A stretch of 64,000 bases of DNA from Azovibrio restrictus DSM 23866 (GTDB lineage: Bacteria > Pseudomonadota > Gammaproteobacteria > Burkholderiales > Rhodocyclaceae), in assembly GCF_000429665.1 (NCBI RefSeq), contig NZ_AUCH01000001.1, positions 62,001 through 126,000 of the forward strand. The letters run 5' to 3'. The position numbers were made by a program, and so were the translations under genes. Under the pieces are notes generated by a model that did not search any database, was not told the DNA's origin, and was given only the letters and a program-made list of their open reading frames with translations. Below, piece after piece: positions 12,691 through 20,685 of this stretch. Numbering within the stretch: position 1 is the stretch's first letter; every line of letters begins with the position of its first letter.

Positions 12691-13590
12691 ATGCAACAAA
12701 AACGCACCTGGAAACAGGTGGATGGGGTTCTTTTGCTCGACAAACCCCAGGGGATGAGTTCCAACGACGCCCTGCAGAAAGCCAGGCGCCTCTTTTCCGC
12801 CGCCAAGGGTGGCCATACGGGGACCCTGGACCCCATGGCCACCGGGCTGCTGCCCCTGTGCTTCGGGGAAGCCACGAAGTTTTCCGCCGACCTGCTGGAT
12901 GCGGACAAGACTTACGAGGCTCAGGTGCTGCTGGGCAGCACCACGGATACCGGCGACAGGGAAGGGCAGGTGACGGGCTCCTGGCCGGTCACCTGTTCTG
13001 AAGCGGAAGTGCGGGCCCTGTTGCCGCGCTTTACCGGGGAAATCCAGCAGATTCCCCCCATGTACTCGGCCCTGAAGCGGGACGGGCGCCCTCTCTACGA
13101 ACTGGCCCGAAAGGGGCAGGAAGTGGAGCGCCAGCCCCGAGCCGTGACCATCCACAGCCTGGAACTGCTGAGCTGCCCGCTGCCCGGCTTCACCCTGCGG
13201 GTCACCTGCAGCAAGGGCACCTACATCCGGGTACTGGCCGAGGATATGGGCCGGGCCCTGGGCTGTGGCGCCCACCTCACGGGACTGCGGCGCACCCGGG
13301 TTGGGCCCCTCAACCTGGAGGGGGCAGCCACCCTGGCCGAGCTGGAAGCCGGAGGCGAGGAGGGGCGGGCCGCCTTCCTGAAACCGGTAGACAGCCTGCT
13401 GGCCTCCCTGCCCGCCGTGGAGCTGCAGTTGGCGGAGATGGAGCGCTTCTCCCATGGCAACCCCGTGGCAGCCCCGGAGGGCATGGGCGCAGCCGCCCGG
13501 GTCTATGGCGCGGGTCGGCTCCTGGGCCTGGGGCAGCTCAAGGCAGACGGCCTGCTCTGGCCCAAACGCCTGATCGCAAATGCAGCTTGA
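12691..13590 (+). CDS. truB: tRNA pseudouridine(55) synthase TruB
   Basis: 299 residues. It makes pseudouridine-55 in the T-loop of tRNAs. The catalytic Asp47 is in GGHTGTLDPMATGLLPLCFGE; KTYEA and YSALKRDGRPLYELAR are also family signatures. It follows slyD by 17 bp and precedes rpsO, the usual truB-rpsO-pnp order, although rbfA and infB are not upstream here as they are in many genomes. The C-terminus is complete. Confidence 0.96.
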   Translation: MQQKRTWKQVDGVLLLDKPQGMSSNDALQKARRLFSAAKGGHTGTLDPMATGLLPLCFGEATKFSADLLDADKTYEAQVLLGSTTDTGDREGQVTGSWPVTCSEAEVRALLPRFTGEIQQIPPMYSALKRDGRPLYELARKGQEVERQPRAVTIHSLELLSCPLPGFTLRVTCSKGTYIRVLAEDMGRALGCGAHLTGLRRTRVGPLNLEGAATLAELEAGGEEGRAAFLKPVDSLLASLPAVELQLAEMERFSHGNPVAAPEGMGAAARVYGAGRLLGLGQLKADGLLWPKRLIANAA

Positions 13591-13616
13591 GCCGGTCCAG
13601 CCCTTGTTGCTATAAT
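13587..13616 (+). promoter_or_regulatory. sigma-70-type promoter for rpsO
   Basis: A perfect TATAAT at 13611-13616 with TTGAGC at 13587-13592, spacing 18. It overlaps the truB stop region and gives a leader of about 95 nt before rpsO. Confidence 0.65.
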
Positions 13617-13691
13617 CCGCCGCTTCCGCCCGGCCTCCCCGGACGGAAATTCACCAACCTGGCATCAGCTCTATCAAACTGGGGCGATGCC

Positions 13692-13717
13692 GTTTCAAAG
13701 AAAAGAGAGTTTGAAAC
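13692..13717 (+). promoter_or_regulatory. hairpin enclosing the rpsO ribosome-binding site
   Basis: GTTTCAAA at 13692-13699 and TTTGAAAC at 13710-13717 are perfect 8-nt inverted complements directly in front of the rpsO ATG. The purine-rich Shine-Dalgarno segment GAAAAGAGAG forms the loop. S15 is known to repress its own mRNA through structured leaders, so this is a likely autogenous operator. Confidence 0.6.
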
Positions 13718-13987
13718 ATGGCTTTTACTACCGAACAGAAGGCACAGGTCGTTGCCGACTTCCAGCGCGCCAAGGGCGACACCGGCTCCTCCGAAGTGCA
13801 GATCGCACTCCTGACCGCCCGCATCAATGACCTGACCGGTCACTTCAAGGAACACAAGAAGGACCACCACTCCCGTCGCGGCCTGCTGCGCATGGTGAGC
13901 CAGCGCCGCAAGCTGCTGGACTACCTGAAGGGTAAGGATCTGAATTCCTATCGCACCCTGATCGAACGTCTGGGTCTGCGCAAGTAA
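13718..13987 (+). CDS. rpsO: 30S ribosomal protein S15
   Basis: 89 residues, the normal length. Recognised by DTGSSEVQIALLTARINDLTGH, HKKDHHSRRGLLRMVSQRRKLLDYL and the final LIERLGLRK. S15 is a primary binder of 16S rRNA and needed for assembly of the small-subunit platform. It has its own promoter, a hairpin over the ribosome-binding site, and a terminator before pnp. Confidence 0.98.
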   Translation: MAFTTEQKAQVVADFQRAKGDTGSSEVQIALLTARINDLTGHFKEHKKDHHSRRGLLRMVSQRRKLLDYLKGKDLNSYRTLIERLGLRK

Positions 13988-14024
13988 TGGCGTTCCGGGC
14001 CGCAAGCGGCCCAGTCTGCCCCAA

Positions 14025-14058
14025 GGAGCGGTCTGCCACGCGGTAGCCCGCTCTTTTT
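14025..14058 (+). terminator. terminator between rpsO and pnp
   Basis: A long hairpin: GGAGCGG and inner CTGCC pair with GGTAG and CCGCTC, followed by TTTTTG. It separates rpsO from pnp, as in E. coli, where read-through provides part of the pnp transcript. Confidence 0.75.
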
Positions 14059-14128
14059 GTTTGCCCGCCGGGTTAGAATGTCGCGCGCAAATATTGATGT
14101 GTTGAGTTGAGATAGAAGAAAGGAAAAT

Positions 14129-16249
14129 ATGTTTAATGTCGTGAAAAAGAGCTTTGCCTACGGCGAACATCAGATCACCCTGGAAACCGGTGAAGTCGCC
14201 CGCCAGGCCTCTGGTGCCGTCGTCGTCAGCATGGGCGATACCGTGGTGCTGGTCACCGTGGTTGCCGCCAAGTCCGCCAAGCCCGGACAGGATTTCTTCC
14301 CCCTTACTGTTGATTATCAGGAAAAGTTTTACGCTGCCGGCCGCATTCCCGGCGGCTTCTTCAAGCGCGAAGGCCGCCCCTCCGAAAAGGAAATCCTGAC
14401 CTGCCGCCTGATCGACCGTCCCATCCGCCCCCTGTTCCCCGAAGGTTTCTACAACGAAGTCCAGATCGTGGCCACCGTGCTCTCCCTGGACCCTGAAATC
14501 GATCCGGACATTCCCGCCATGATCGGCGCCTCCGCCGCCCTGGCCATCTCTGGCGTCCCCTTCAGCGGCCCCATCGGCGCCGCCCGGGTCGGCTACATCA
14601 ACGGCCAGTACGTGCTTTCCCCCACCGCCAGCCAGCTCAAGGAAAGCCAGCTGGACCTGGTCGTGGCCGGTACCGAAGCCGCCGTGCTGATGGTGGAATC
14701 CGAAGCCCAGGAACTGTCCGAGGAAGTGATGCTGGGCGCCGTGGTGTTCGGCCACGAGCAGATGCAGGCCGCCATCAACGCCATCAACGACCTAGTGGAA
14801 GAAGCCGGCAAGCCCGAATGGGACTGGCAGGCTCCCGCCAAGGACGAGGCCCTGGCGACCCGCCTGGAGAGCCTGGCCAAGGCCAAGCTGGAAGAGGCCT
14901 ACAACATCACCGTGAAGCAGACCCGCAGCCAGCAGGTCAAGGAGATCAAGGCTGAAGTGATCGCCGCCCTGTGCGAAGGCGAGAATGCCTACGACGAAGG
15001 CCTGGTGGCTGACTACTTCTTCGCCCTGGAAGCCGGCATCGTGCGCGGCCGCATCCTCTCTGGCGCGCCCCGTATCGACGGCCGCGACACCCGCACCGTG
15101 CGCCCCATTTCCGTGCGCTCCGGCGTGCTGCCCCGCACCCACGGTTCCGCCCTGTTCACCCGTGGCGAAACCCAGGCCATGGTGGTGGCCACCCTGGGCA
15201 CCAACCGGGACGAGCAGATCATCGACGCCCTGGGCGGCGAGTACCGGGAGCGCTTCATGCTGCACTACAACATGCCCCCGTTCGCCACCGGCGAATGCGG
15301 TCGTGTCGGCTCCCCCAAGCGCCGGGAAATCGGTCACGGCCGTCTGGCCAAGCGGGCCCTGCTGGCCGTGCTGCCCAAGCCCGAAGATTTCTCCTACTCC
15401 ATGCGCGTGGTCTCCGAAATCACCGAGTCCAACGGCTCCTCCTCCATGGCTTCCGTCTGTGGCGGCTCCCTGGCGCTGATGGACGCCGGCGTGCCCCTCA
15501 AGTCCCACGTGGCCGGTATCGCCATGGGCCTGATCAAGGAAGGCAACCGCTTCGCCGTGCTGACCGACATCCTGGGTGACGAAGATCACCTGGGCGACAT
15601 GGACTTCAAGGTGGCCGGTACCCGCAACGGCGTTTCCGCCCTGCAGATGGACATCAAGATCCAGGGCATCACCAAGGAAATCATGGCCATCGCCCTGGCC
15701 CAGGCCAACGAAGCCCGGATGCACATCCTGGGCATCATGGAAGGCTCCATGTCCGGCCACCGGGAAGAGATGTCCGCCTACGCCCCGCGCCTGTACACCT
15801 TCAAGATCAATCCGGAAAAGATCCGTGACGTGATCGGCAAGGGCGGCGCCGTGATCCGTGCCCTGACCGAGGAAACCGGCACCACCATCGACATCCAGGA
15901 CGACGGCACCATCACCATCGCCGCCACCAGCGGTGAGGCTGCTGCTGCCGCCCGGGCCCGTATCGATGCCATCACCGCCGAGGTGGAAGTGGGCAAGATC
16001 TACGAAGGCACCGTGCTGAAGATCCTCGACTTCGGTGCCATCGTCAGCGTGCTGCCCGGCAAGGACGGCCTGCTGCACATCTCCCAGATCGCCCAGGAGC
16101 GCGTGAACGCCGTCACCGACTACCTCAAGGAAGGTCAGGTGGTGCGCGTCAAGGTGCTGGAAACCGACGACCGGGGCCGCGTCAAGCTGTCCATGAAGGC
16201 CGTGGCCGCGGAAGAGGCCGGTGCTGCCGAGGCTCCCGCCCAGCAGTAA
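14129..16249 (+). CDS. pnp: polyribonucleotide nucleotidyltransferase (PNPase)
   Basis: 706 residues. It is a 3'-to-5' phosphorolytic exoribonuclease and degradosome component. Two RNase PH-like domains are seen (SGAVVVSMGDTVVL near the start; GSALFTRGETQAMVVATLG in the second). A KH domain follows (INPEKIRDVIGKGGAVIRALTEETG), and an S1 domain ends the protein (EVGKIYEGTVLKILDFGAIVSVLPGKDGLLHISQI). The start has GAAAGGAAAAT upstream. Length and domain order are complete. A strong terminator follows. Confidence 0.98.
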   Translation: MFNVVKKSFAYGEHQITLETGEVARQASGAVVVSMGDTVVLVTVVAAKSAKPGQDFFPLTVDYQEKFYAAGRIPGGFFKREGRPSEKEILTCRLIDRPIRPLFPEGFYNEVQIVATVLSLDPEIDPDIPAMIGASAALAISGVPFSGPIGAARVGYINGQYVLSPTASQLKESQLDLVVAGTEAAVLMVESEAQELSEEVMLGAVVFGHEQMQAAINAINDLVEEAGKPEWDWQAPAKDEALATRLESLAKAKLEEAYNITVKQTRSQQVKEIKAEVIAALCEGENAYDEGLVADYFFALEAGIVRGRILSGAPRIDGRDTRTVRPISVRSGVLPRTHGSALFTRGETQAMVVATLGTNRDEQIIDALGGEYRERFMLHYNMPPFATGECGRVGSPKRREIGHGRLAKRALLAVLPKPEDFSYSMRVVSEITESNGSSSMASVCGGSLALMDAGVPLKSHVAGIAMGLIKEGNRFAVLTDILGDEDHLGDMDFKVAGTRNGVSALQMDIKIQGITKEIMAIALAQANEARMHILGIMEGSMSGHREEMSAYAPRLYTFKINPEKIRDVIGKGGAVIRALTEETGTTIDIQDDGTITIAATSGEAAAAARARIDAITAEVEVGKIYEGTVLKILDFGAIVSVLPGKDGLLHISQIAQERVNAVTDYLKEGQVVRVKVLETDDRGRVKLSMKAVAAEEAGAAEAPAQQ

Positions 16250-16272
16250 GCCGTAATCCACCTGCAGCAGAC

Positions 16273-16301
16273 AAGGGCACCCGGAAGGGTGCCCTTTTTT
16301 T
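16273..16301 (+). terminator. rho-independent terminator after pnp
   Basis: AAGGGCACCC, loop GGAA, GGGTGCCC, then TTTTTTT. A textbook hairpin with a long T-run. Confidence 0.92.
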
Positions 16302-16325
16302 GCCTGCCTCCCGCCACCCATCCAA

Positions 16326-16351
16326 CAAAAAAGGAACCCGAAGGTTCCTTT
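16326..16351 (-). terminator. rho-independent terminator after dksA
   Basis: Read on the minus strand: AAAAGGAACC, loop TTCG, GGTTCC, then TTTTTT. It lies 28 bp beyond the dksA stop. Confidence 0.88.
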
Positions 16352-16378
16352 TCTGCGCTTGAAGGCGGGGAGGGCGAA

Positions 16379-16804
16379 TCACTTCGCCATCTGCTTTTCC
16401 TTCATCTCATCAAGGGTCTTGCAGTCGATGCAGAGGGTGGCCGTGGGACGGGCCTCCAGACGCTTGATGCCGATTTCCACGCCGCACTTGTCGCAATAGC
16501 CATAGTCGCCACTGTCGATGCGGGCCAGGGTCTCGTCGATCTTCTTGATCAGTTTGCGCTCCCGGTCCCGGTTCCGCAGTTCGATGGCAATGTCGGTTTC
16601 CTGGCTGGCCCTGTCATTGGGATCAGCGAAGACGGTTGCCTCATCCTGCATGGTATGGACCGTGCGCTCGATATCCTCACTGAGCTCCTTCTTGACGCTC
16701 TCCAGCATGGCGCGGAAGTGCTTGAGCTGGTCGGCGCTCATGTAATCCTCGCCGTCCTTGGGCGTATAGGGTGCAAAGTGTTTGTGGAGCAGTTCTTCTG
16801 CCAT
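16379..16804 (-). CDS. dksA: RNA polymerase-binding transcription factor DksA
   Basis: 141 residues. It inserts its coiled coil into the RNA polymerase secondary channel and works with ppGpp in the stringent response. Seen: coiled-coil residues with the conserved tip DPNDRASQETDIAIELRNRDRE, then a four-Cys zinc finger (CDKCGVEIG and LCIDC) and a C-terminal helix DEMKEKQMAK. It is transcribed away from the tRNA cluster and ends in its own terminator. Confidence 0.96.
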   Translation of the reverse strand: MAEELLHKHFAPYTPKDGEDYMSADQLKHFRAMLESVKKELSEDIERTVHTMQDEATVFADPNDRASQETDIAIELRNRDRERKLIKKIDETLARIDSGDYGYCDKCGVEIGIKRLEARPTATLCIDCKTLDEMKEKQMAK

Positions 16805-16938
16805 TTATAGCCGTCCCTGATGACGAAAAACGCATTTAATATCAGAAATAGGGACTGGCTGCAAGAAATGGAAAAAAGCGCACGGAAAGACAAGGCTTCC
16901 AGGGCTGGGAGGGCTTTTGCAGGGTATTTCTTTTCCTG

Positions 16939-16967
16939 TTGACGAGCTGCGTCCGGACCTATAGAAT
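16939..16967 (+). promoter_or_regulatory. promoter of the tRNA-Pro/Arg/His cluster
   Basis: TTGACG at 16939-16944 and TAGAAT at 16962-16967, spacing 17, with tRNA-Pro starting 12 bp beyond. A GC-rich discriminator (GCGCGC) follows the -10 box, as expected of a stringently controlled stable-RNA promoter. Confidence 0.75.
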
Positions 16968-16978
16968 GCGCGCTTCTT

Positions 16979-17055
16979 CGGGGTGTAGCGCAGCCTGGTA
17001 GCGCATCTGTTTTGGGAACAGAGGGTCGTGAGTTCGAATCCCACCACCCCGACCA
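16979..17055 (+). tRNA. tRNA-Pro (anticodon TGG)
   Basis: 77 nt with the 3' CCA encoded. The acceptor stem CGGGGTG/CACCCCG is perfect, the anticodon loop is TTTGGGA (anticodon TGG), and the T-arm is canonical with GTTCGAATC. First of three tRNAs. Confidence 0.97.
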
Positions 17056-17104
17056 GAACAGCAAGAACAGGTTGCATGTAGTACCCCGGCGAGTCGATTG
17101 CAAG

Positions 17105-17181
17105 GCGCCCGTAGCTCAACTGGATAGAGCAACGGCCTTCTAAGCCGTAGGTTGTGAGTTCGATTCTCGCCGGGCGCGCCA
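17105..17181 (+). tRNA. tRNA-Arg (anticodon TCT)
   Basis: 77 nt with CCA encoded. The acceptor stem is GCGCCCG/CGGGCGC, the anticodon loop is CTTCTAA (anticodon TCT) and the T-loop is GTTCGATTC. It reads AGA/AGG codons, which are rare in this GC-rich DNA. Confidence 0.97.
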
Positions 17182-17189
17182 GGAACAAT

Positions 17190-17266
17190 GGCGGCGTTAG
17201 CTCAGTTGGTAGAGCACCGGATTGTGGCTCCGGTGGTCGTGGGTTCGATCCCCATACGTCGCCCCA
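17190..17266 (+). tRNA. tRNA-His (anticodon GTG)
   Basis: 77 nt counting the extra G at position -1, which pairs with C73, the hallmark of tRNA-His. CCA is encoded. The anticodon loop is TTGTGGC (anticodon GTG). Confidence 0.97.
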
Positions 17267-17269
17267 AAC

Positions 17270-17297
17270 AAAAAAACCGGCCTTCGGGCCGGTTTTT
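17270..17297. terminator. bidirectional terminator
   Basis: An A-run, AACCGGCC, loop TTCG, GGCCGGTT, then TTT. It works for the tRNA cluster on the plus strand and for the channel gene on the minus strand. Confidence 0.9.
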
Positions 17298-17339
17298 CCC
17301 TTTCTGCCTCCCCGTTTCCCTTCTGTTTGCCGTTCCGTA

Positions 17340-19049
17340 TCAGGCCTTGTGCTGTCCCTGCAGCTGCTGCCACAGCCAGCTGCCGGCCAGCTCCCTGCCG
17401 GTCCGCACGTAGGTCAGGGTCTTTTCGCTGAACAGGGTCAGCCAGAGGTCCCGCCTGGCACTTCCGGTGCCGGCAAAGAGTAGCCAGTCTCCGGGCTGCA
17501 GGGAAGTCTCGGGCCCCGGCAGCAGGATGGCACCGCCGTCCCGCTGGAGCAGCAAAGGCAGCAGATTGTTGTTGTTTTCCCGCTGACTCGGGTTTTTGAG
17601 CAAATCCCCCAGAAAAACACTGCTTCCCTCCATGACCATGGTCCGATGCAAGGCCCGGGCCTCCTGGGCATTGAGGCGCACATTCCAGACTTCGGGAATT
17701 TCCTGGCCAAAGCGCCGCTGCATCTCCTGTTCCAGGGGTTGGGCCCAGGCATCCCCGGCCTGCTGCAGACGCGCCAGAAACAGGGCCAGCAGGGGCGTGG
17801 CCAGCAGGGCCAGACACTCCTGGGCGATGATGCGGCTGGGCACCATGCAGATATGGGCCTTGAAGGCCTGGAACAGGATGGAGTTGGCCACCTGGTTCTG
17901 GCGCATGACCACGAACAGGCGGGGATTGATCTCCTGGGCCGTCATGGCCACGGAAAGATTGGTCACGTCGTTTTCCGTCCCCACCACGATGCCGACGGCG
18001 CCTTCTATCCCGGCTGCCCGCAGGGGCTCGGCCTCGGTACCCATGCCCACCACCTGGAGCTTGTCATGCCCCAGGTCGGAACGGGGGTCGATAATGCTGT
18101 AGTCCAGCCCCTCGGCATCGAAGCGCCGGGCCACGGCCTGGCCAAAACGGCCGTAGCCGCAGATCACCCAATGGCCCCGGGGCGGCAGGGGCAGAGGGGA
18201 GGGCAGTTGTTGCCCGGCCGTCCCGGTCAGCCGCTCCACCAGCTGGTAACAGACCGGGGAATGCACGGCCAGGGCCAGGTAGTCGGCGAAGCGCTCGAAG
18301 GGATTGATGACCTGGTCCGTGCCGAAGGATTTCAGGTTGTCCTCGGTCCGCCGCTGCTCGGCCCGGGCCAGGACCTGGATCGAGGGATTGAGCAGGCGCA
18401 CGGCAATGGCGATGGCGAGATTGGCCTCATCCGAATTGGTCAGGGCCAGCACCCCCTGGCAGCGGGGATGCTGGAGACCGGCCAAGATCAGGTTTTCCGG
18501 CAGCCGGGCATCCAGGGCCAGGGCCGGGGTGTCGGTCTTGAAATCCTCCAGATCCAGTTCCTCCACCCGCTCTTTGCTGGCCTCCAGCACCACGAAGCGC
18601 CGTCCCTGCCGGTCCAGGGCCCGGCCCACCAGGCTGCCCGTTTCACCGCAGCCGCAGATCAGCAGGAAGGGCTCCCCCATGCGCCGTACCCGCCAGCGGA
18701 AACGGGTGGTGGTCAGGGCATGCTGGAAGCTGGAATCCTGCACCAGCCCCAGGAGAGTGAGGATGGAATAGCTCCAGCCCACCACGGAAAGGTAGATGCA
18801 GACGATCACCCAGAGCCGCTGACCATTGGAAAAAGCCTGGGGAATCTCGCCGAAACCGATGGTGGTGGCGGTGTAGCTGATGAAGTAGAAGGCATGAAAG
18901 ATGGAGAGGGGCGGGGCGCTCCGGCCCTGTTCGTCCACGCCGGGGATCAGGGTGAGCCCGAGGATGGAAACCGCGTAGATGAGGATGAGCAGGATCAGCG
19001 GCGCCCGCATGCGCCGCAGGATCAGGAAGAAGACGTTGCCGGCAACCAT
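17340..19049 (-). CDS. potassium-channel-like protein with two RCK (TrkA-N) domains
   Basis: 569 residues. The N-terminus has a TM helix (about 17-36), a re-entrant pore with the K+ selectivity filter TIGFG at 63-67, and a second TM helix (about 79-102). This is a two-TM-plus-pore channel unit. Two Rossmann RCK modules follow (LLICGCGETGSLVGRALDRQG and WVICGYGRFGQAVARRF), with a TrkA-C-like region between. Two RCKs in one chain resemble BK/GsuK-type channels. NAD(H) or nucleotide gating is inferred from the GxGxxG motifs. It lies 3 bp behind the small membrane protein gene at 19053-19436, so the two form an operon. Confidence 0.85.
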   Translation of the reverse strand: MVAGNVFFLILRRMRAPLILLILIYAVSILGLTLIPGVDEQGRSAPPLSIFHAFYFISYTATTIGFGEIPQAFSNGQRLWVIVCIYLSVVGWSYSILTLLGLVQDSSFQHALTTTRFRWRVRRMGEPFLLICGCGETGSLVGRALDRQGRRFVVLEASKERVEELDLEDFKTDTPALALDARLPENLILAGLQHPRCQGVLALTNSDEANLAIAIAVRLLNPSIQVLARAEQRRTEDNLKSFGTDQVINPFERFADYLALAVHSPVCYQLVERLTGTAGQQLPSPLPLPPRGHWVICGYGRFGQAVARRFDAEGLDYSIIDPRSDLGHDKLQVVGMGTEAEPLRAAGIEGAVGIVVGTENDVTNLSVAMTAQEINPRLFVVMRQNQVANSILFQAFKAHICMVPSRIIAQECLALLATPLLALFLARLQQAGDAWAQPLEQEMQRRFGQEIPEVWNVRLNAQEARALHRTMVMEGSSVFLGDLLKNPSQRENNNNLLPLLLQRDGGAILLPGPETSLQPGDWLLFAGTGSARRDLWLTLFSEKTLTYVRTGRELAGSWLWQQLQGQHKA

Positions 19050-19052
19050 GGC

Positions 19053-19436
19053 TCAGCGGCGCATCATGGCGGTCTCCACCACCAGCAGGGTCACCGACAC
19101 CAGGTTGGCCAGCATGGCGCCCCCGGCCAGGGATACGACGCTGCTGACGGAGGTAGCCGTCATGCCTTCCCCGGTGACATGCACGGCCACGGCCCAGATG
19201 ATCCCAGCTGCGATCAGCTGCAGGTCGGCCACCAGGCTGGTGGCCAGATGGACGGCGCCGATCTGGGTCCGGTCTCCGAATTTGAGCACCGTGGCAATCA
19301 GATTGACCACGATGGCGGCGAACAGCTCATAGACATGGTGATGGGTGGGATTGTCGATATCGCCCACGAAGAAGCCGAAATTGAGGGTGGCGGCCAGGAC
19401 GATGAAAAACCCGAAAATGACCTTCTCCAGATTCAT
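19053..19436 (-). CDS. small four-helix membrane protein (DUF6394-like)
   Basis: 127 residues, with about four hydrophobic helices and the opening MNLEKVIFGFFIVLAATLNF. A conserved-looking polar stretch, DIDNPTHHHVYELFAA, connects helix 1 to helix 2, and KFGDRTQIGAVHLA connects helices 2 and 3. I recognise it only as an uncharacterised family (probably DUF6394). It is the first gene of a two-gene operon with the RCK channel, which suggests an accessory subunit or a function linked to K+ flux. The start ATG at 19436 follows a purine-rich stretch. Confidence 0.7.
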   Translation of the reverse strand: MNLEKVIFGFFIVLAATLNFGFFVGDIDNPTHHHVYELFAAIVVNLIATVLKFGDRTQIGAVHLATSLVADLQLIAAGIIWAVAVHVTGEGMTATSVSSVVSLAGGAMLANLVSVTLLVVETAMMRR

Positions 19437-19557
19437 GGCAGAGGCTTTCCTTTTTATGAGAGGAAAATCAATCATAAGGGAAAACGGGGGGAAAGCTGGT
19501 AGCATCGGACCCCGCTTCCGGCCCCCCAACCGGGGGCACCGGATAAAGGAGTCTTGC

Positions 19558-20304
19558 ATGATCGAACTGGGCGTCAATATCGACCACGTGGCCACCCTGC
19601 GCCAGGCCCGCCGCACCTGGGAACCGGACCCGGTCTGGGCCGCCGTGGAAGCCCACCTGGGTGGTGCCGAAGGCATCACCATCCACCTGCGCGAAGACCG
19701 CCGCCATATCGGCGACGAGGACGTGCGGCGCCTGAAGGAATTGACCCAGGTGAAGCTCAACCTGGAAATGGCGGCCACCGACGAGATGGTGGACATCGCC
19801 TGCCGCACCAAGCCCCAGATGGCGATGCTGGTGCCCGAAGGCCGCCACGAGGTGACCACCGAAGGCGGCCTGGACGTGGCCGGGCAGGAAGCCCGCCTGA
19901 AGGAAGTGGTGGCCCGCCTGGCCGACGCGGGCATCGTCACCAGCGTATTCATCGACGCCGAACTGCCCCAGGTGGAAGCCGCCGCCCGCATCGGCGCCCG
20001 GGTCTGCGAAATCCATACGGGCCCCTATGCCCACGCCTTCCACACCCAGGGGCGCGACGTGGAAGCCCCCGCGGTACTAACCGCGGTGGCCCAGGTGCGC
20101 CAGGCCGGCGCAGCCGTCCAGCAACTGGGCATGCGCTTCAATGCCGGGCACGCCCTCAACTATTACAACGTGGGCCCCATCGCAGCCCTGCCCGGGGTGC
20201 GCGAACTGCACATCGGCCACGCCATCGTCAGCCGCTCGGTATTCGTGGGCCTGCGCGAAGCGGTGCGGGAAATGAAGGCCCTGATGCAGCGGGCCGCCGC
20301 CTGA
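19558..20304 (+). CDS. pdxJ: pyridoxine 5'-phosphate synthase
   Basis: 248 residues, full length. It closes the pyridine ring from 3-amino-2-oxopropyl phosphate and 1-deoxy-D-xylulose 5-phosphate in vitamin B6 synthesis. Motifs: ELGVNIDHVATLRQARRT at the N-terminus, GITIHLREDRRHI, LNLEMAAT, CLVPE-like MLVPEGRHEVTTEGGLDV and ELHIGHAIVSRS. The start at 19558 has AAAGGAG upstream. Begins a pdxJ-acpS-nagZ operon, a common proteobacterial arrangement. Confidence 0.97.
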   Translation: MIELGVNIDHVATLRQARRTWEPDPVWAAVEAHLGGAEGITIHLREDRRHIGDEDVRRLKELTQVKLNLEMAATDEMVDIACRTKPQMAMLVPEGRHEVTTEGGLDVAGQEARLKEVVARLADAGIVTSVFIDAELPQVEAAARIGARVCEIHTGPYAHAFHTQGRDVEAPAVLTAVAQVRQAGAAVQQLGMRFNAGHALNYYNVGPIAALPGVRELHIGHAIVSRSVFVGLREAVREMKALMQRAAA

Positions 20305-20307
20305 TTC

Positions 20308-20685
20308 ATGATCCACGGCATCGGCACCGACATCGTCGCCGTCAGCCGCCTGGCCCGCCTGCTGGAACGCCACGGCCGCCGGGGCACGGACAAGATCCTG
20401 GCGCCCCATGAGCAGGAGGAACTGGCCCAGGCCCGGGAGCCCGCCCGCTTCCTGGCCAAGCGCTGGGCCGCCAAGGAGGCTTTTGCCAAGGCCCTGGGCA
20501 CCGGAGTCCGCCCGCCGGCGCTGCTGCCCGCCATCGGCGTAGGCCACGACGAGTTGGGCAAACCCTGCTTCATCCTGGGCCCCGAGCTCCAGGCCCTGCT
20601 GGACAGCCGCCAGCTCACCCCCCATCTTTCCCTTAGCGACGAGGCGGAATACGCCGTCGCCTACGTGATCCTCGAACGCCCATGA
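20308..20685 (+). CDS. acpS: holo-[acyl-carrier-protein] synthase
   Basis: 125 residues. It transfers 4'-phosphopantetheine from CoA to apo-ACP. The Mg2+ site is seen in GIGTDIVAVSRL (Asp8) and FLAKRWAAKEAFAKALGTG. It starts 3 bp after pdxJ and overlaps nagZ by 4 bp, so the three genes are tightly coupled. Confidence 0.96.
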   Translation: MIHGIGTDIVAVSRLARLLERHGRRGTDKILAPHEQEELAQAREPARFLAKRWAAKEAFAKALGTGVRPPALLPAIGVGHDELGKPCFILGPELQALLDSRQLTPHLSLSDEAEYAVAYVILERP

